A stretch of DNA of 64,000 nt from GCA-002282575 sp964416645 (GCA_964416645.1 CAYQEZ010000003.1:1-64000), one strand, 5' to 3'. Counted from the first letter of the stretch, positions 42,037-51,475 are shown. Program-made: numbers and translations. Notes: generated by a model not told the origin, from the letters alone.

Positions 42037-42094
42037 GTATCGCAAATTTGGCATGATTAGGACATTCGGGTTAAAGAGATAGGGAAGTGGGTAG

Positions 42095-43225
42095 ATGAAA
42101 GCGTTACTGGCATTGGCAGATGGCAGTTTGTTCTGGGGCGAATCAATTGGCGCCGCAGGAGAAACAGTAGGCGAGGTGGTATTCAACACCTCAATGACAG
42201 GATATCAAGAGATTCTGACGGATCCTTCTTATTTTCGTCAATTAGTGACCTTAACCTACCCGCACATTGGTAATGTCGGCGTGAATGATGAAGATGGCGA
42301 AAGTGATTCGGTGATGGCGAGTGGTTTAATCATTCGTGATCTGCCCTTAATTCATTCCAGTTTCCGTGCGCAACAGTCCTTAGCTGATTACTTGGTTCGG
42401 CAAAATGTGGTTGCCATTGCCGATATTGACACGCGTGAGCTAACGCGTGTGCTTCGTGAGAAGGGGGCGCAAAATGGCGTTATCATTGCGGGTGAAGATA
42501 TTGATGCTAAAGCTGCTGTTGCTAAAGCGCAAGCCTTTGCTGGTCTGAATGGCATGGATTTAGCCATCGAGGTCACCACTCAGCAAAGCTACACCTTCCG
42601 CGAAGGTGAATGGCGTTTAGGTGAAGGTTTTGCCATTAAAGACGATGCGGACTTGCCCTATCACGTTGTTGCCTATGATTATGGCGTCAAAACCAACATT
42701 TTGCGCATGTTAACTGAGCGTGGTTGTCGCTTAACGGTTGTGCCTGCCAATACGCCTGCCAGTGAGGTTAAGGCACTCAATCCTGATGGTATTTTCCTAT
42801 CTAATGGTCCTGGTGATCCTGCTGCCTGTAGCTATGCGATTGAGGCGATTGCAGAGTTGATTCAAGGTGAGACGCCAATTTATGGTATTTGTTTGGGGCA
42901 TCAGTTGTTGGCATTAGCAGCGGGTGCAAAAACGCTGAAAATGAAGTTTGGTCATCACGGTGGTAACCACCCAGTGCAAGATATGCGCTCAGGAAAAGTA
43001 CTCATTACCGCGCAAAACCACGGTTTTTCTGTGGATGAATCGACTTTGCCTGCGGGTGTCGAGGCGACGCATCGTTCGTTATTTGACCAATCGAATCAAG
43101 GGATTCGCTTTGCTGCTAAGCCTTTCTTTAGCTTTCAGGGACATCCTGAAGCCAGCCCAGGTCCTCATGATTTAGCCTACCTGTTTGATGAATTTATTGC
43201 CAACATGGCTGCGCGTCGCGCCTAA
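42095..43225 (+). CDS. carA: Carbamoyl-phosphate synthase small subunit
   Basis: A 376-residue glutaminase subunit that supplies ammonia to CarB for carbamoyl phosphate, the precursor of arginine and pyrimidines. The N-terminal CPSase domain is followed by a class I amidotransferase with nucleophile C266 in YGICLGHQLLALA and the His/Glu pair in FQGHPEASPGP. Length is typical. carB starts 26 nt downstream. A leader with an intrinsic terminator lies in front. Confidence 0.97.
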   Translation: MKALLALADGSLFWGESIGAAGETVGEVVFNTSMTGYQEILTDPSYFRQLVTLTYPHIGNVGVNDEDGESDSVMASGLIIRDLPLIHSSFRAQQSLADYLVRQNVVAIADIDTRELTRVLREKGAQNGVIIAGEDIDAKAAVAKAQAFAGLNGMDLAIEVTTQQSYTFREGEWRLGEGFAIKDDADLPYHVVAYDYGVKTNILRMLTERGCRLTVVPANTPASEVKALNPDGIFLSNGPGDPAACSYAIEAIAELIQGETPIYGICLGHQLLALAAGAKTLKMKFGHHGGNHPVQDMRSGKVLITAQNHGFSVDESTLPAGVEATHRSLFDQSNQGIRFAAKPFFSFQGHPEASPGPHDLAYLFDEFIANMAARRA

Positions 43226-43251
43226 CTCGAGCTATCACAAGGAATAAGACG

Positions 43252-46200
43252 ATGCCCAAAAGAACGGATATTAACAGCGTATTAATTATTGGTGCTGGCC
43301 CCATTGTCATTGGTCAGGCATGTGAATTCGATTACTCAGGCGCTCAGGCCTGTAAAGCCTTGCGTGAGGAAGGGTATCGCGTGGTGTTGGTGAACTCCAA
43401 CCCAGCGACCATCATGACCGATCCTGATATGGCTGATGCCACTTACATTGAAGCCATTACTTGGCAAACGGTTGCTAGCATTATCGAAAAAGAACGTCCC
43501 GATGCCTTATTGCCAACCATGGGTGGACAAACGGCATTGAACTGCGCCTTAGATTTATGGCGCAATGGTGTTTTAGATAAGTTCAATGTCGAATTAATTG
43601 GCGCGAAACCTGAAGCCATTGATAAGGGCGAAGACCGCGAAAAATTCCGTCAAGCGATGCTCAAAATTGGTATCGATGTGCCAGATTCAGGCGTTGCGCA
43701 CACGCTAGACGAAGCTTGGGCGATTCAACAGCGTGTTGGTTTCCCTACGGTCATTCGTCCATCGTTCACCTTAGGCGGTACGGGTGGTGGTATTGCTTAC
43801 AATAAAGATGAATTTGAACAAATTTGTAAGCATGGTTTGTACATGTCGCCCACCAATGAACTACTCATTGAAGAGTCGATTCTGGGCTGGAAAGAGTACG
43901 AAATGGAAGTGGTGCGTGACACCAAAGACAACTGTATTATCGTCTGCTCGATTGAAAACTTTGACCCGATGGGCGTGCATACAGGTGACTCAATTACTGT
44001 TGCGCCTGCGCAAACGCTGACCGATAAAGAATATCAAATTATGCGTAATGCCTCGATTGCCATTTTGCGTGAGATTGGTGTAGAAACGGGTGGTTCTAAC
44101 GTTCAGTTCGCTATCAATCCTAAAGATGGTCGCATGATTGTCATCGAGATGAACCCTCGTGTATCGCGTTCATCGGCTTTGGCTTCTAAGGCTACAGGTT
44201 TCCCGATTGCGAAAGTAGCGGCTAAATTGGCGATTGGTTACACCCTCGATGAGCTGACTAACGACATCACGGGCGGTCTAACGCCTGCGTCATTCGAGCC
44301 ATCGATTGATTATGTGGTTACCAAAATTCCACGTTTTACGTTTGAGAAGTTCCCGCAGGCAGAGCCGCGTTTATCGACACAAATGAAGTCGGTGGGTGAG
44401 GTGATGGCGATGGGACGTACTTTCCAAGAGTCGTTGCAAAAAGCCATTCGTGGGTTAGAAACAGGTAAAACGGGACTAGACCCGATGCTGGATTTGAGCA
44501 GCATGGACGACAAGTCAGTGCGGGATATTTTGCGTCATGAGTTGCGCTCGCCAGGTCCTGACCGGTTATGGTACCTTGCTGATGCTTTCCGTTTTGGTTG
44601 GAGTTTAGAAGAAGTCTTTGAGGTTTGCTCAATTGATCCTTGGTTCTTGGCGCAAGTGGAAGATATAGTGCGTGAAGAGCAAAAGGTCGTTTCAGGTGGC
44701 TTAGATGCGCTCGATAAAGACCGCATGCTGAAGTTGAAGCGGAAAGGATTTTCGGACATGCGCTTGGCTAAACTGTTGAATACGGATAGCGCATTTTTAC
44801 GTAAATTTCGTCATACCTTAGGCGTTAAGCCAGTTTATAAGCGTGTTGATACCTGTGCTGCTGAGTTTGCTACCAACACCGCTTATTTGTACTCTACATA
44901 CGAGCAAGTGTGTGAAGCCGCACCGACTGATAAACGTAAAATCATGATTTTGGGTGGTGGACCTAACCGTATTGGTCAAGGTATTGAGTTTGACTATTGC
45001 TGTGTTCATGCCGCTATGGCATTGCGCGAAGATGGGTTTGAAACCATTATGGTCAACTGTAACCCAGAAACGGTTTCAACCGATTATGACACATCCGATC
45101 GCTTGTATTTTGAGCCTTTAACGCTGGAAGATGTGCTGGAAATTGTTGCTGTTGAAAAGCCAGAAGGGGTGATCGTTCAGTATGGTGGTCAAACACCACT
45201 GAAGTTGTCGCGTGACTTGGAAGCGGCGGGCGTGCCGATTATTGGTACGTCACCCGACTCAATCGACTTGGCAGAAGATCGTGAGCGTTTCCAAAAGCTG
45301 TTGCAAGAATTGGGCTTGCGTCAACCTGCTAACCGCACCGCTCGTACGCCAGAACAAGCACTCACCTTAGCCGATGAAATTGGTTACCCACTGGTAGTTC
45401 GTCCTTCTTATGTTTTGGGCGGTCGGGCGATGGAAATCGTTTACAGCGAGAAAGATCTGTCTCGCTACATGCGTGAAGCGGTTCAGGTTTCTAATGATTC
45501 GCCTGTATTGTTAGATCGCTTCTTAGATGATGCTACTGAGTTAGACGTCGATGCGATTTGTGACGGTGAACAAGTGGTGATTGGTGGCTTGATGGAACAC
45601 ATCGAGCAAGCGGGTATTCACTCGGGTGACTCGGCTTGTTCATTGCCGCCTTACACAGTGCCAGCGCATATTCAAGATGAAATTCGTCGTCAAACTGAAG
45701 CTATGGCGTTTGCATTAAAAGTACGTGGTTTGATGAACGTGCAATTTGCCGTTAAAGGTGAAGATATTTATGTGCTTGAAGTGAATCCGCGTGCTTCGCG
45801 CACTGCGCCTTTTGTGTCGAAAGCCATTGGTGCACCTTTAGCTAAAGTAGCTGCGCGTGTCATGGCAGGCACCAGCCTTGCGGCACAAAACTTCACCAAA
45901 GAGATTTTGCCAGCGCATGTCTCTGTTAAAGAAGTGGTGTTCCCGTTTATTAAGTTTGGTGGCGTTGACCCGATTCTTGGCCCAGAAATGAAGTCTACGG
46001 GTGAAGTGATGGGGATTGGTAACAACTTTGCTCAAGCCTTTGCTAAAGGACTCTTAGCTGCGGGTACGGTATTACCAACAGGCGGTAAAGCCTTTATTTC
46101 AGTGCGTCAAGCCGACCGTAATGCTTCTGTGGAAGTGGCTAAAATGCTCATTGCGCGTGGTTTTGATATTGTCGCGACACGAGGTACTTCTAAAACACTG

Positions 46201-46467
46201 ACTGAAGCGGGTATTACTCACTCGGTAGTGAATAAAGTGACTGAAGGGCGTCCTAACATCGTGGATATGATTAAGAATGATGAAATTGCGTTAATTGTTA
46301 ATACCTCGGATGGGGCTATGGGTGTCGCTGATTCTTTCTCGATTCGTCGCGAAGCTTTGATGCATCGTGTTGCCTATACGACAACCGTAGCGGGTGCAGA
46401 AGCGATGGCCATGGCCATGGATTATGTTAACGATCAACCAGTTTATCGTATCCAAGATTTAACTTAA
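43252..46467 (+). CDS. carB: Carbamoyl-phosphate synthase large subunit
   Basis: A 1071-residue enzyme with two homologous ATP-grasp halves: the first makes carboxyphosphate and carbamate, and the second (from about residue 555, starting ILGGGPNRIGQGIEFDYC) phosphorylates carbamate. The N-terminal half opens with VLIIGAGPIVIGQACEFDYS. A C-terminal MGS-like domain (about 935-1071) is the allosteric region for UMP and ornithine in related enzymes. The full length matches E. coli CarB. Confidence 0.98.
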   Translation: MPKRTDINSVLIIGAGPIVIGQACEFDYSGAQACKALREEGYRVVLVNSNPATIMTDPDMADATYIEAITWQTVASIIEKERPDALLPTMGGQTALNCALDLWRNGVLDKFNVELIGAKPEAIDKGEDREKFRQAMLKIGIDVPDSGVAHTLDEAWAIQQRVGFPTVIRPSFTLGGTGGGIAYNKDEFEQICKHGLYMSPTNELLIEESILGWKEYEMEVVRDTKDNCIIVCSIENFDPMGVHTGDSITVAPAQTLTDKEYQIMRNASIAILREIGVETGGSNVQFAINPKDGRMIVIEMNPRVSRSSALASKATGFPIAKVAAKLAIGYTLDELTNDITGGLTPASFEPSIDYVVTKIPRFTFEKFPQAEPRLSTQMKSVGEVMAMGRTFQESLQKAIRGLETGKTGLDPMLDLSSMDDKSVRDILRHELRSPGPDRLWYLADAFRFGWSLEEVFEVCSIDPWFLAQVEDIVREEQKVVSGGLDALDKDRMLKLKRKGFSDMRLAKLLNTDSAFLRKFRHTLGVKPVYKRVDTCAAEFATNTAYLYSTYEQVCEAAPTDKRKIMILGGGPNRIGQGIEFDYCCVHAAMALREDGFETIMVNCNPETVSTDYDTSDRLYFEPLTLEDVLEIVAVEKPEGVIVQYGGQTPLKLSRDLEAAGVPIIGTSPDSIDLAEDRERFQKLLQELGLRQPANRTARTPEQALTLADEIGYPLVVRPSYVLGGRAMEIVYSEKDLSRYMREAVQVSNDSPVLLDRFLDDATELDVDAICDGEQVVIGGLMEHIEQAGIHSGDSACSLPPYTVPAHIQDEIRRQTEAMAFALKVRGLMNVQFAVKGEDIYVLEVNPRASRTAPFVSKAIGAPLAKVAARVMAGTSLAAQNFTKEILPAHVSVKEVVFPFIKFGGVDPILGPEMKSTGEVMGIGNNFAQAFAKGLLAAGTVLPTGGKAFISVRQADRNASVEVAKMLIARGFDIVATRGTSKTLTEAGITHSVVNKVTEGRPNIVDMIKNDEIALIVNTSDGAMGVADSFSIRREALMHRVAYTTTVAGAEAMAMAMDYVNDQPVYRIQDLT

Positions 46468-46488
46468 TTACTTTGATAAGTCTAGTAA

Positions 46489-46522
46489 AAGCCGCGCTTA
46501 GTATTAAGTGCGGCTTCTTTTT
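46489..46522 (+). terminator. Rho-independent terminator after carB
   Basis: AAGCCGCGCTTA (46489-46500) and TAAGTGCGGCTT (46505-46516) form a 12-bp stem with one G-U pair and a 4-nt loop, followed by CTTTTT. It separates carAB from greA. Confidence 0.88.
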
Positions 46523-46562
46523 ACGCTAGCACAGCCCCCTAAAAGCTAAAGGAGTTTAGTTC

Positions 46563-47042
46563 ATGAGTACACGCCCTCCCTTAACAGCCGCTGGTGCAGA
46601 ACACCTACGCAATGAAGTGACCAAGTTAAAAAACATCGAACGTCCGCGCATTGCCGAAGCTATTGCCGAAGCGCGTGCGCATGGTGACTTAAAAGAAAAT
46701 GCTGAATACCATGCTGCGCGTGAACAGCAAGGCTTGCTAGAAGCACGTATTCGTCATATTGAATCCGTGCTTTCTCATGCACAAATTATTGATATTGCTT
46801 TGATTCAATCGCACGGAAAAATTGTGTTTGGTGCGACGGTTGAGTTGCTGAATATTGAAAATGAAGATACGGTGATTTATCAAATTGTGGGTGATGAAGA
46901 GGCCGATTTAAATCACAATAAAATTTCCATTAATTCACCTATTGCGCGTGCGTTGATTGGTAAAGAAGAAGGCGAAGAAATCACCGTGAAAGCGCCAGGT
47001 GGTGACATTGAGTATGAAATTTTAACCGTTAGCTATGTCTGA
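46563..47042 (+). CDS. greA: Transcript cleavage factor GreA
   Basis: A 159-residue factor that enters the RNA polymerase secondary channel and stimulates cleavage of backtracked RNA. The N-terminal coiled coil includes RPRIAEAIAEARAHGDLKEN, whose tip has the acidic D and E residues needed for catalysis. A C-terminal globular domain ends with APGGDIEYEILTVSYV. Its place after carB is typical of Pseudomonas-like genomes. AAAGGAG precedes the start. Confidence 0.96.
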   Translation: MSTRPPLTAAGAEHLRNEVTKLKNIERPRIAEAIAEARAHGDLKENAEYHAAREQQGLLEARIRHIESVLSHAQIIDIALIQSHGKIVFGATVELLNIENEDTVIYQIVGDEEADLNHNKISINSPIARALIGKEEGEEITVKAPGGDIEYEILTVSYV

Positions 47043-47077
47043 TGTGCTCTCTGCTAATTTAAGGTGGATGTAGCTTA

Positions 47078-47875
47078 ATGGACTCGGTTTATCAACGAGC
47101 TTTTGAAGCACTCATGCATGTTCAAGTTGAGCAAAAAGCACAAGCTGTGTTTGCACTGTTAGAAGATTGGCGTGAGCATCGTTTGAGTATGGAACCCATA
47201 CAAGTAGTTTCGATTGTGCAACCAGGACGACCTGATCGGCCAGAGTTGGTAGCGCCTAAGCTGCTTAAAGCACGTGGTTTGGGCTCGCACGAAGGTAGAG
47301 CGAGTTTGTTGCACTCTATCGCTCATATTGAATTTAATGCGGTCAATTTGGCTTTGGATGCGGTTTATCGTTTTCAACAAATGCCAGCAGAGTTTATTGA
47401 TGATTGGTTAAGAGTCGCATCCGAAGAAGCTTATCATTTTCAGCTATTGCGAGAGCTGCTTGCAGGCTATGGTTATGATTATGGTGATTTTCCTGCTCAC
47501 AACGGTTTGTGGGAAACAACACACGAAACCGATTTTGATGTGTTGGCGCGTATGGCACTGGTACCCAGAACCTTAGAGGCAAGAGGGTTAGATGTAACTC
47601 CAGACATGATGAAAAAGTTGCGCGCTGTCGGTGAAACACACGCAGTCGCTGTGCTTCATATTTTATTGCGAGATGAGGTAGGACATGTTGCTGTAGGGAG
47701 TAAATGGTTCAATTGGTTATGCGTTCAACGCGGATTAGACAAGTTTGATACCTTTAAGATGCTGATTGATACCCATTTAAAGGGTGGTCTTAAAGCACCC
47801 TTTAACATTGAAGCACGACGTGAAGCAGGCTTCTCTGAAGTTGAATTGGCTTGGTTGATGACTTTGTCGAATTAG
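47078..47875 (+). CDS. DUF455 family ferritin-like protein
   Basis: A 265-residue helical protein of the DUF455 family, related in fold to ferritin-like diiron enzymes. Candidate metal ligands are in IAHIEFNAVNLALDA, SEEAYHF and DEVGHVAVG, giving the E-x2-H pattern of a di-iron site. Homologues are common in Proteobacteria but their function is not settled. It follows greA by 35 nt and may be cotranscribed. Confidence 0.82.
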   Translation: MDSVYQRAFEALMHVQVEQKAQAVFALLEDWREHRLSMEPIQVVSIVQPGRPDRPELVAPKLLKARGLGSHEGRASLLHSIAHIEFNAVNLALDAVYRFQQMPAEFIDDWLRVASEEAYHFQLLRELLAGYGYDYGDFPAHNGLWETTHETDFDVLARMALVPRTLEARGLDVTPDMMKKLRAVGETHAVAVLHILLRDEVGHVAVGSKWFNWLCVQRGLDKFDTFKMLIDTHLKGGLKAPFNIEARREAGFSEVELAWLMTLSN

Positions 47876-47882
47876 GGCGGTC

Positions 47883-47913
47883 TGAATAATGCGCTATGCT
47901 TCTTATGCAGAAT
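47883..47913. repeat. Imperfect hairpin after the DUF455 gene
   Basis: TCTGAATAA and TTATGCAGA pair with one mismatch around a 13-nt loop, just after the DUF455 stop. No T tract follows, and the significance is unclear. Confidence 0.3.
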
Positions 47914-48030
47914 TCCCATTTTAATTTTTTGTGTGGTTGGAAAGGCATAAATAAATCAGTTATATGTTGAATGGGTGTCGCCCTTCACCCACAGCCCCAT
48001 CCCTTTTTATGTTGCAGAGCTTTCTTAGCT

Positions 48031-48339
48031 TTAGTCGGTAACAGTTTTATTTTTTAACGTGTGACTGAGTAAGTGCAACAGAATTTCTTCCGCATTCTGA
48101 GATTGATCTGTTTCGATTGATTTAACTCGAGAACAAATAAGGTTGATATGGATACGTCTGAGTCGTGAAGAACCATCGTTAAGATGCTCTTCGTCGACAC
48201 TACAAATGCTGCTGTAGGGGATAATGCTGTTTTCGACGCTGTCTTTAAGCGCATTATGAATAGCGAGATAATGATGCTTAAAGGTGATGCTCAGTGAACC
48301 ACCGCGTCCGCACAGTAACGAGTAGGAAGGAAAACTCAT
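48031..48339 (-). CDS. Hypothetical protein
   Basis: A 102-residue soluble protein of unknown family. A clear ribosome site, AAAGGAG, stands 8 nt before the ATG, which supports translation. The sequence has an N-terminal CGRGGSLSITFKHHYLAIHN stretch and a Leu-rich C-terminal end (EEILLHLLSHTL). It lies downstream of hpf on the same strand but is separated from it by a strong terminator. I cannot assign a role. Confidence 0.55.
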   Translation of the reverse strand: MSFPSYSLLCGRGGSLSITFKHHYLAIHNALKDSVENSIIPYSSICSVDEEHLNDGSSRLRRIHINLICSRVKSIETDQSQNAEEILLHLLSHTLKNKTVTD

Positions 48340-48370
48340 TTAGTTTGCTCCTTTAACAGAGTCGGTATGA

Positions 48371-48400
48371 AAAAATAGCCTCACTTGTGAGGCTATTTTT
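48371..48400. terminator. Strong terminator after hpf
   Basis: AAAAATAGCCTCAC and GTGAGGCTATTTTT are exact inverted copies almost back to back, with A and T tracts on the two sides. It lies 14 nt after the hpf stop on the minus strand and can act in both directions. Confidence 0.88.
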
Positions 48401-48413
48401 GAGTTGTCAACCA

Positions 48414-48707
48414 TTAATGTGCTTTCAGTTTTTCTTTGTACTTGAGCACTTGACGGTCAAGTTTATCGGTCATGGCATCAATGGCAAGATACATATCAGC
48501 ATCTTGCGCTTCAGCATGAAAGTCGTGACCAGAAGCATGCAAATTGGCACTCGCTTTTTGTACTTTGTTGTCAACTTCTAGTGTGACATGAATACTGATG
48601 GCTTGATCAAAATGACGTTTAATGCGAGCCAGTTTGTCGTCACAATGGGTACGTAGGCCTTCAGTGACATCGACATGGTGTCCAGTAATATTTACTTGCA
48701 TAGTCAT
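48414..48707 (-). CDS. hpf: Ribosome hibernation promoting factor (short form)
   Basis: A 97-residue protein of the short HPF/YfiA class, which binds the 30S decoding centre of idle ribosomes in stationary phase. MQVNITGHHVDVTEGLRTHC at the start and QDADMYLAIDAMTDKLDRQV near the end are the conserved parts. There is no C-terminal extension, so it is the short form that works with RMF in enterobacteria. It lies after lptB, where rpoN would usually intervene. Confidence 0.93.
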   Translation of the reverse strand: MTMQVNITGHHVDVTEGLRTHCDDKLARIKRHFDQAISIHVTLEVDNKVQKASANLHASGHDFHAEAQDADMYLAIDAMTDKLDRQVLKYKEKLKAH

Positions 48708-48863
48708 TTTCTCCTTGTTGTTTGACGCTATTTCATCCAGCTTATTCTAAGCATATATAATGTTGCCCGAATAGATAGGAGGTGAAATCTTCGTGACAGT
48801 TTGCACCACTGTCAGTTTGATTTAATCATGCTGTGAAGTGTTTGTCTAGTAGCCACGTCATAT

Positions 48864-49622
48864 TTATTCGTTGCCTAAACCAGAACCGTAGTTTTCACCC
48901 AAATAAGCGGCAATCACTTTTGGGTTAGTTAATAACTCGTTAGGTGTTCCTTGGGCTAAGATATGTCCCTGAGACAAAATGTAAGCACGATCAACTACAG
49001 CCAGGGTTTCTCGAACATTGTGATCGGTAATGAGGATGCCAATACCACTGTGTTGTAACTGACGAATAATACTTTGAATGTCGGCGACAGCAATGGGATC
49101 AACCCCGGCAAAAGGTTCATCAAGTAACAGAAAGTGCGGGTTGATCGCTAAAGCGCGGGCGATTTCAACGCGCCTACGCTCACCCCCCGATAAGGATTGT
49201 CCTAGGCTATCTCGAATGTGTGTAATGGCTAGTGCTTCGAGAAGGGTTTCCAATCGATCTTGGCGCTGTGCACTGTCTAATTCAGGTTGCATTTCTAGAA
49301 TGGCCATAATATTGTCACTAACGGATAAGCGTCTAAAAATTGAAGCTTCTTGAGGTAGGTACCCAATACCGAGTTTAGCGCGTTGGTGCATGGGCATGAG
49401 CGTGATGTCTTTATCATCCAGGAAAATGCGCCCAGCATCACTTTTAACCAGTCCGGTCATCATGTAAAAAGTGGTGGTTTTACCTGCTCCATTAGGACCA
49501 AGTAGACCAATAACTTCACCGCTAGAGACAGAAAAGCTCACATCCTCAACCACACTTCTTTTTTTATATCGTTTTGCCAATTGATGAGCACTAAAACGAT
49601 GATGATTCACAGAATCAGACAT
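48864..49622 (-). CDS. lptB: LPS export ABC transporter ATPase LptB
   Basis: A 252-residue ATPase that powers LPS extraction from the inner membrane with LptFG. Walker A is GLLGPNGAGKTTTFYMM, the signature LSGGERRRVEIARAL, and Walker B LLLDEPFAGVDPIAV, the usual LptB sequence. lptA lies 11 nt upstream on the same strand. hpf follows after a 156-bp gap. Confidence 0.97.
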   Translation of the reverse strand: MSDSVNHHRFSAHQLAKRYKKRSVVEDVSFSVSSGEVIGLLGPNGAGKTTTFYMMTGLVKSDAGRIFLDDKDITLMPMHQRAKLGIGYLPQEASIFRRLSVSDNIMAILEMQPELDSAQRQDRLETLLEALAITHIRDSLGQSLSGGERRRVEIARALAINPHFLLLDEPFAGVDPIAVADIQSIIRQLQHSGIGILITDHNVRETLAVVDRAYILSQGHILAQGTPNELLTNPKVIAAYLGENYGSGLGNE

Positions 49623-49633
49623 GAATAATTCTC

Positions 49634-50227
49634 TTAGTTTTCAGGTTGAATGGTCATTTTAACGCGACCACTTTGTTTGCTACCAAAAGCTTCAAAGGTT
49701 TCATCTTTATTATAGATAACAATCTTATCTGCGTTGATTTTATTGCCATTATCCATAATGATGTAGGCATTTTCAGTCAGGGTAATGGTGTCTTTATCTT
49801 GTTGAAATACGATGTTTTTTGCCTCTCCATTGACCCATTGCTGTTTTTTGGGTAGATAGTCTTTGAATTTGGCAGGACTGCCTGACATGGTTGCTTGTTG
49901 TAATTTATCACCGGGATGAATAATTTTTAAACTATTCCCTTGAAGCGTTAATTTATTGCGTTCTAAAACAACATTACCGCGATATTCACTTTGACCACCT
50001 TTGGTTTGGCTAATCAGCTGATCGGCGCTAATATCGACTGGGAAGCTTTTATTATCTGAAGCTTCTGTTTTAGCTTTGTTTGCTTTGGTTGTCGTTGCAG
50101 TCGTCGGTTTTTCATCTGCTTTAAGGTTGGCACTGGCTGTATGACAAGTCAAAAAAAGTCCACTGCTGAGTAATAAATAAGCAATCAAGTTACTGCCATT
50201 GGGTTTTAACGTGTTGAGTAAACTCAT
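49634..50227 (-). CDS. lptA: LPS transport periplasmic protein LptA
   Basis: A 197-residue exported protein that forms the periplasmic bridge for LPS between the inner and outer membrane. It has a signal peptide (about 1-30) and an OstA-type beta-jellyroll with ISADQLISQTKGGQSEYRGN and GEAKNIVFQQDKDTITL. I chose the ATG at 50227, with AAGGA 4 nt before it; two earlier in-frame ATGs lack a ribosome site. The gene still overlaps the end of lptC by 38 bp, so translation is coupled. Confidence 0.9.
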   Translation of the reverse strand: MSLLNTLKPNGSNLIAYLLLSSGLFLTCHTASANLKADEKPTTATTTKANKAKTEASDNKSFPVDISADQLISQTKGGQSEYRGNVVLERNKLTLQGNSLKIIHPGDKLQQATMSGSPAKFKDYLPKKQQWVNGEAKNIVFQQDKDTITLTENAYIIMDNGNKINADKIVIYNKDETFEAFGSKQSGRVKMTIQPEN

Positions 50228-50720
50228 ACCATCCTTCTTCATAATTGCCAATCAAACTATCGGCTTCAATGTGTTGTTTTTCATCGATCATACGAATTGC
50301 GCCAGGGCTGATGAGTTGATGCTTTGTTAACTGAATAATCAGGTGTTCGCTGTGGAAATGACGCGGTAGTTTGTTGTCAGCAGTTTGTTGTAACACTACC
50401 GTATCATGAAGATTCATTTCCAGCTGTGTTAAGTTGGCGCGCTTACTGTCACCTCTGATGGATTGCTGACCGGTATGTCCAGTAAGAGCGAATGGCGTGA
50501 ATGTAGTTAGGTCGTTAACCTCATCAAAGGTAAGTGATTCACTGATAATACGAAATCGTTTCTCAGGTTCGGGACGATTTAAAAATAAACTGACTGTCTG
50601 ATGCATATCAATAAACAAATGATTTTGTTCACTTGCAACATAATTGGTTTGTTGGCGTAGTGGCAAGTAACTCAGAGCCACAACGATAACACCCAGAATC
50701 ACTAACAGGCTTTTCAACAT
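50190..50720 (-). CDS. lptC: LPS export protein LptC
   Basis: A 176-residue bitopic inner-membrane protein. One N-terminal helix (about 3-20) anchors a periplasmic jellyroll that accepts LPS from LptFG and passes it to LptA. Identity in this family is low; assignment rests on size, topology and position between kdsC and lptA. The stretch SLTFDEVNDLTTFTPFALTG resembles the DUF1239 core. It starts 17 nt after kdsC ends. Confidence 0.88.
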   Translation of the reverse strand: MLKSLLVILGVIVVALSYLPLRQQTNYVASEQNHLFIDMHQTVSLFLNRPEPEKRFRIISESLTFDEVNDLTTFTPFALTGHTGQQSIRGDSKRANLTQLEMNLHDTVVLQQTADNKLPRHFHSEHLIIQLTKHQLISPGAIRMIDEKQHIEADSLIGNYEEGWYEFTQHVKTQWQ

Positions 50721-50736
50721 GGCAGGTTCTTTATGC

Positions 50737-51273
50737 TCATCGGAAATGATGGTGGAGTAAGGATTCGAGTTTGCTTTGTGCTTCTAAGATTAATTCACAG
50801 ACTTCTCGTGCAGCACCTTCACCCCCTTTATGTTGCGTGACAAAGTGAGCGTAGCGTTTGCTGATGGGTTGGGCATTAGCGACCGCAACCGCTAATCCGC
50901 ATCGACGCATCACCGGTAAGTCCAAGCAATCATCTCCGACATAACAAACTTGTTCGGGAACCAATCCGAGTCGTGTTAATAAGGTTTCGAAAGCGGCTAG
51001 TTTGTCACGAGCACCTTGAAAAACATGCTCAATACCTAAATCATCCATACGTTTGCGTACTAATTCAGATTGTCGTGCAGTGATAATAGCCACAGGGATA
51101 CCGCCTGATTGCAGCATTTTCATGCCGTGCCCATCATGGGCATGAAAGGCTTTGAATTCGTTTCCATGATTATCATAATAGAGTCGGCCATCTGTGAGAA
51201 CACCATCCACATCAAAAATAACACAACGAATTTGTTGAAGTTGTTGCCATAAATGTGGGTGATTGGGTGTCAT
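50737..51273 (-). CDS. kdsC: 3-deoxy-D-manno-octulosonate 8-phosphate phosphatase
   Basis: A 178-residue HAD-superfamily phosphatase that produces KDO for lipopolysaccharide. The HAD nucleophile motif is FDVDGVLTDGRLYY, the Thr/Ser motif VAIITARQS, and the metal motif YVGDDCLDLPVM. I prefer the ATG at 51273, whose N-terminus aligns with Pseudomonas KdsC; an in-frame ATG at 51309 would add 12 residues without a ribosome site. kdsD, usually upstream, is missing here. Confidence 0.92.
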   Translation of the reverse strand: MTPNHPHLWQQLQQIRCVIFDVDGVLTDGRLYYDNHGNEFKAFHAHDGHGMKMLQSGGIPVAIITARQSELVRKRMDDLGIEHVFQGARDKLAAFETLLTRLGLVPEQVCYVGDDCLDLPVMRRCGLAVAVANAQPISKRYAHFVTQHKGGEGAAREVCELILEAQSKLESLLHHHFR

Positions 51274-51376
51274 CGGGAGGCTCTTAAACAGATTATTCAA
51301 ACCGTTCATGATAGAAGAAAAAGCATCGTTTGAGAACCTATTAGCAAAAGAAATTATCGCTTACAGTGCATTGGAG

Positions 51377-51400
51377 AAGCTAATCAGCTAAAATTAGCTT
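51377..51400. repeat. Hairpin in the kdsC to mla divergent region
   Basis: AAGCTAAT (51377-51384) and ATTAGCTT (51393-51400) are perfect inverted copies with an 8-nt loop, then TTG. It may be an operator between two divergent envelope operons or a weak terminator. Confidence 0.45.
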
Positions 51401-51475
51401 TTGACGGCACCAATTGGTTGTTAGCAAGCTGAGTGCTATCTGGTCCTTATTTTTTAGATTGATGAAGGTGTTAAG

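Noticed and set aside
42095..46467. Long frames on the other strand within carAB
   Set aside because: They are antisense shadows of highly conserved genes, without ribosome sites or neighbours.
47960..48010. A further copy of the dispersed repeat (CCCCATCCCT and a TGGGTG/CACCCA hairpin)
   Set aside because: The shared stretch is only about ten bases and the rest does not align with the other copies.
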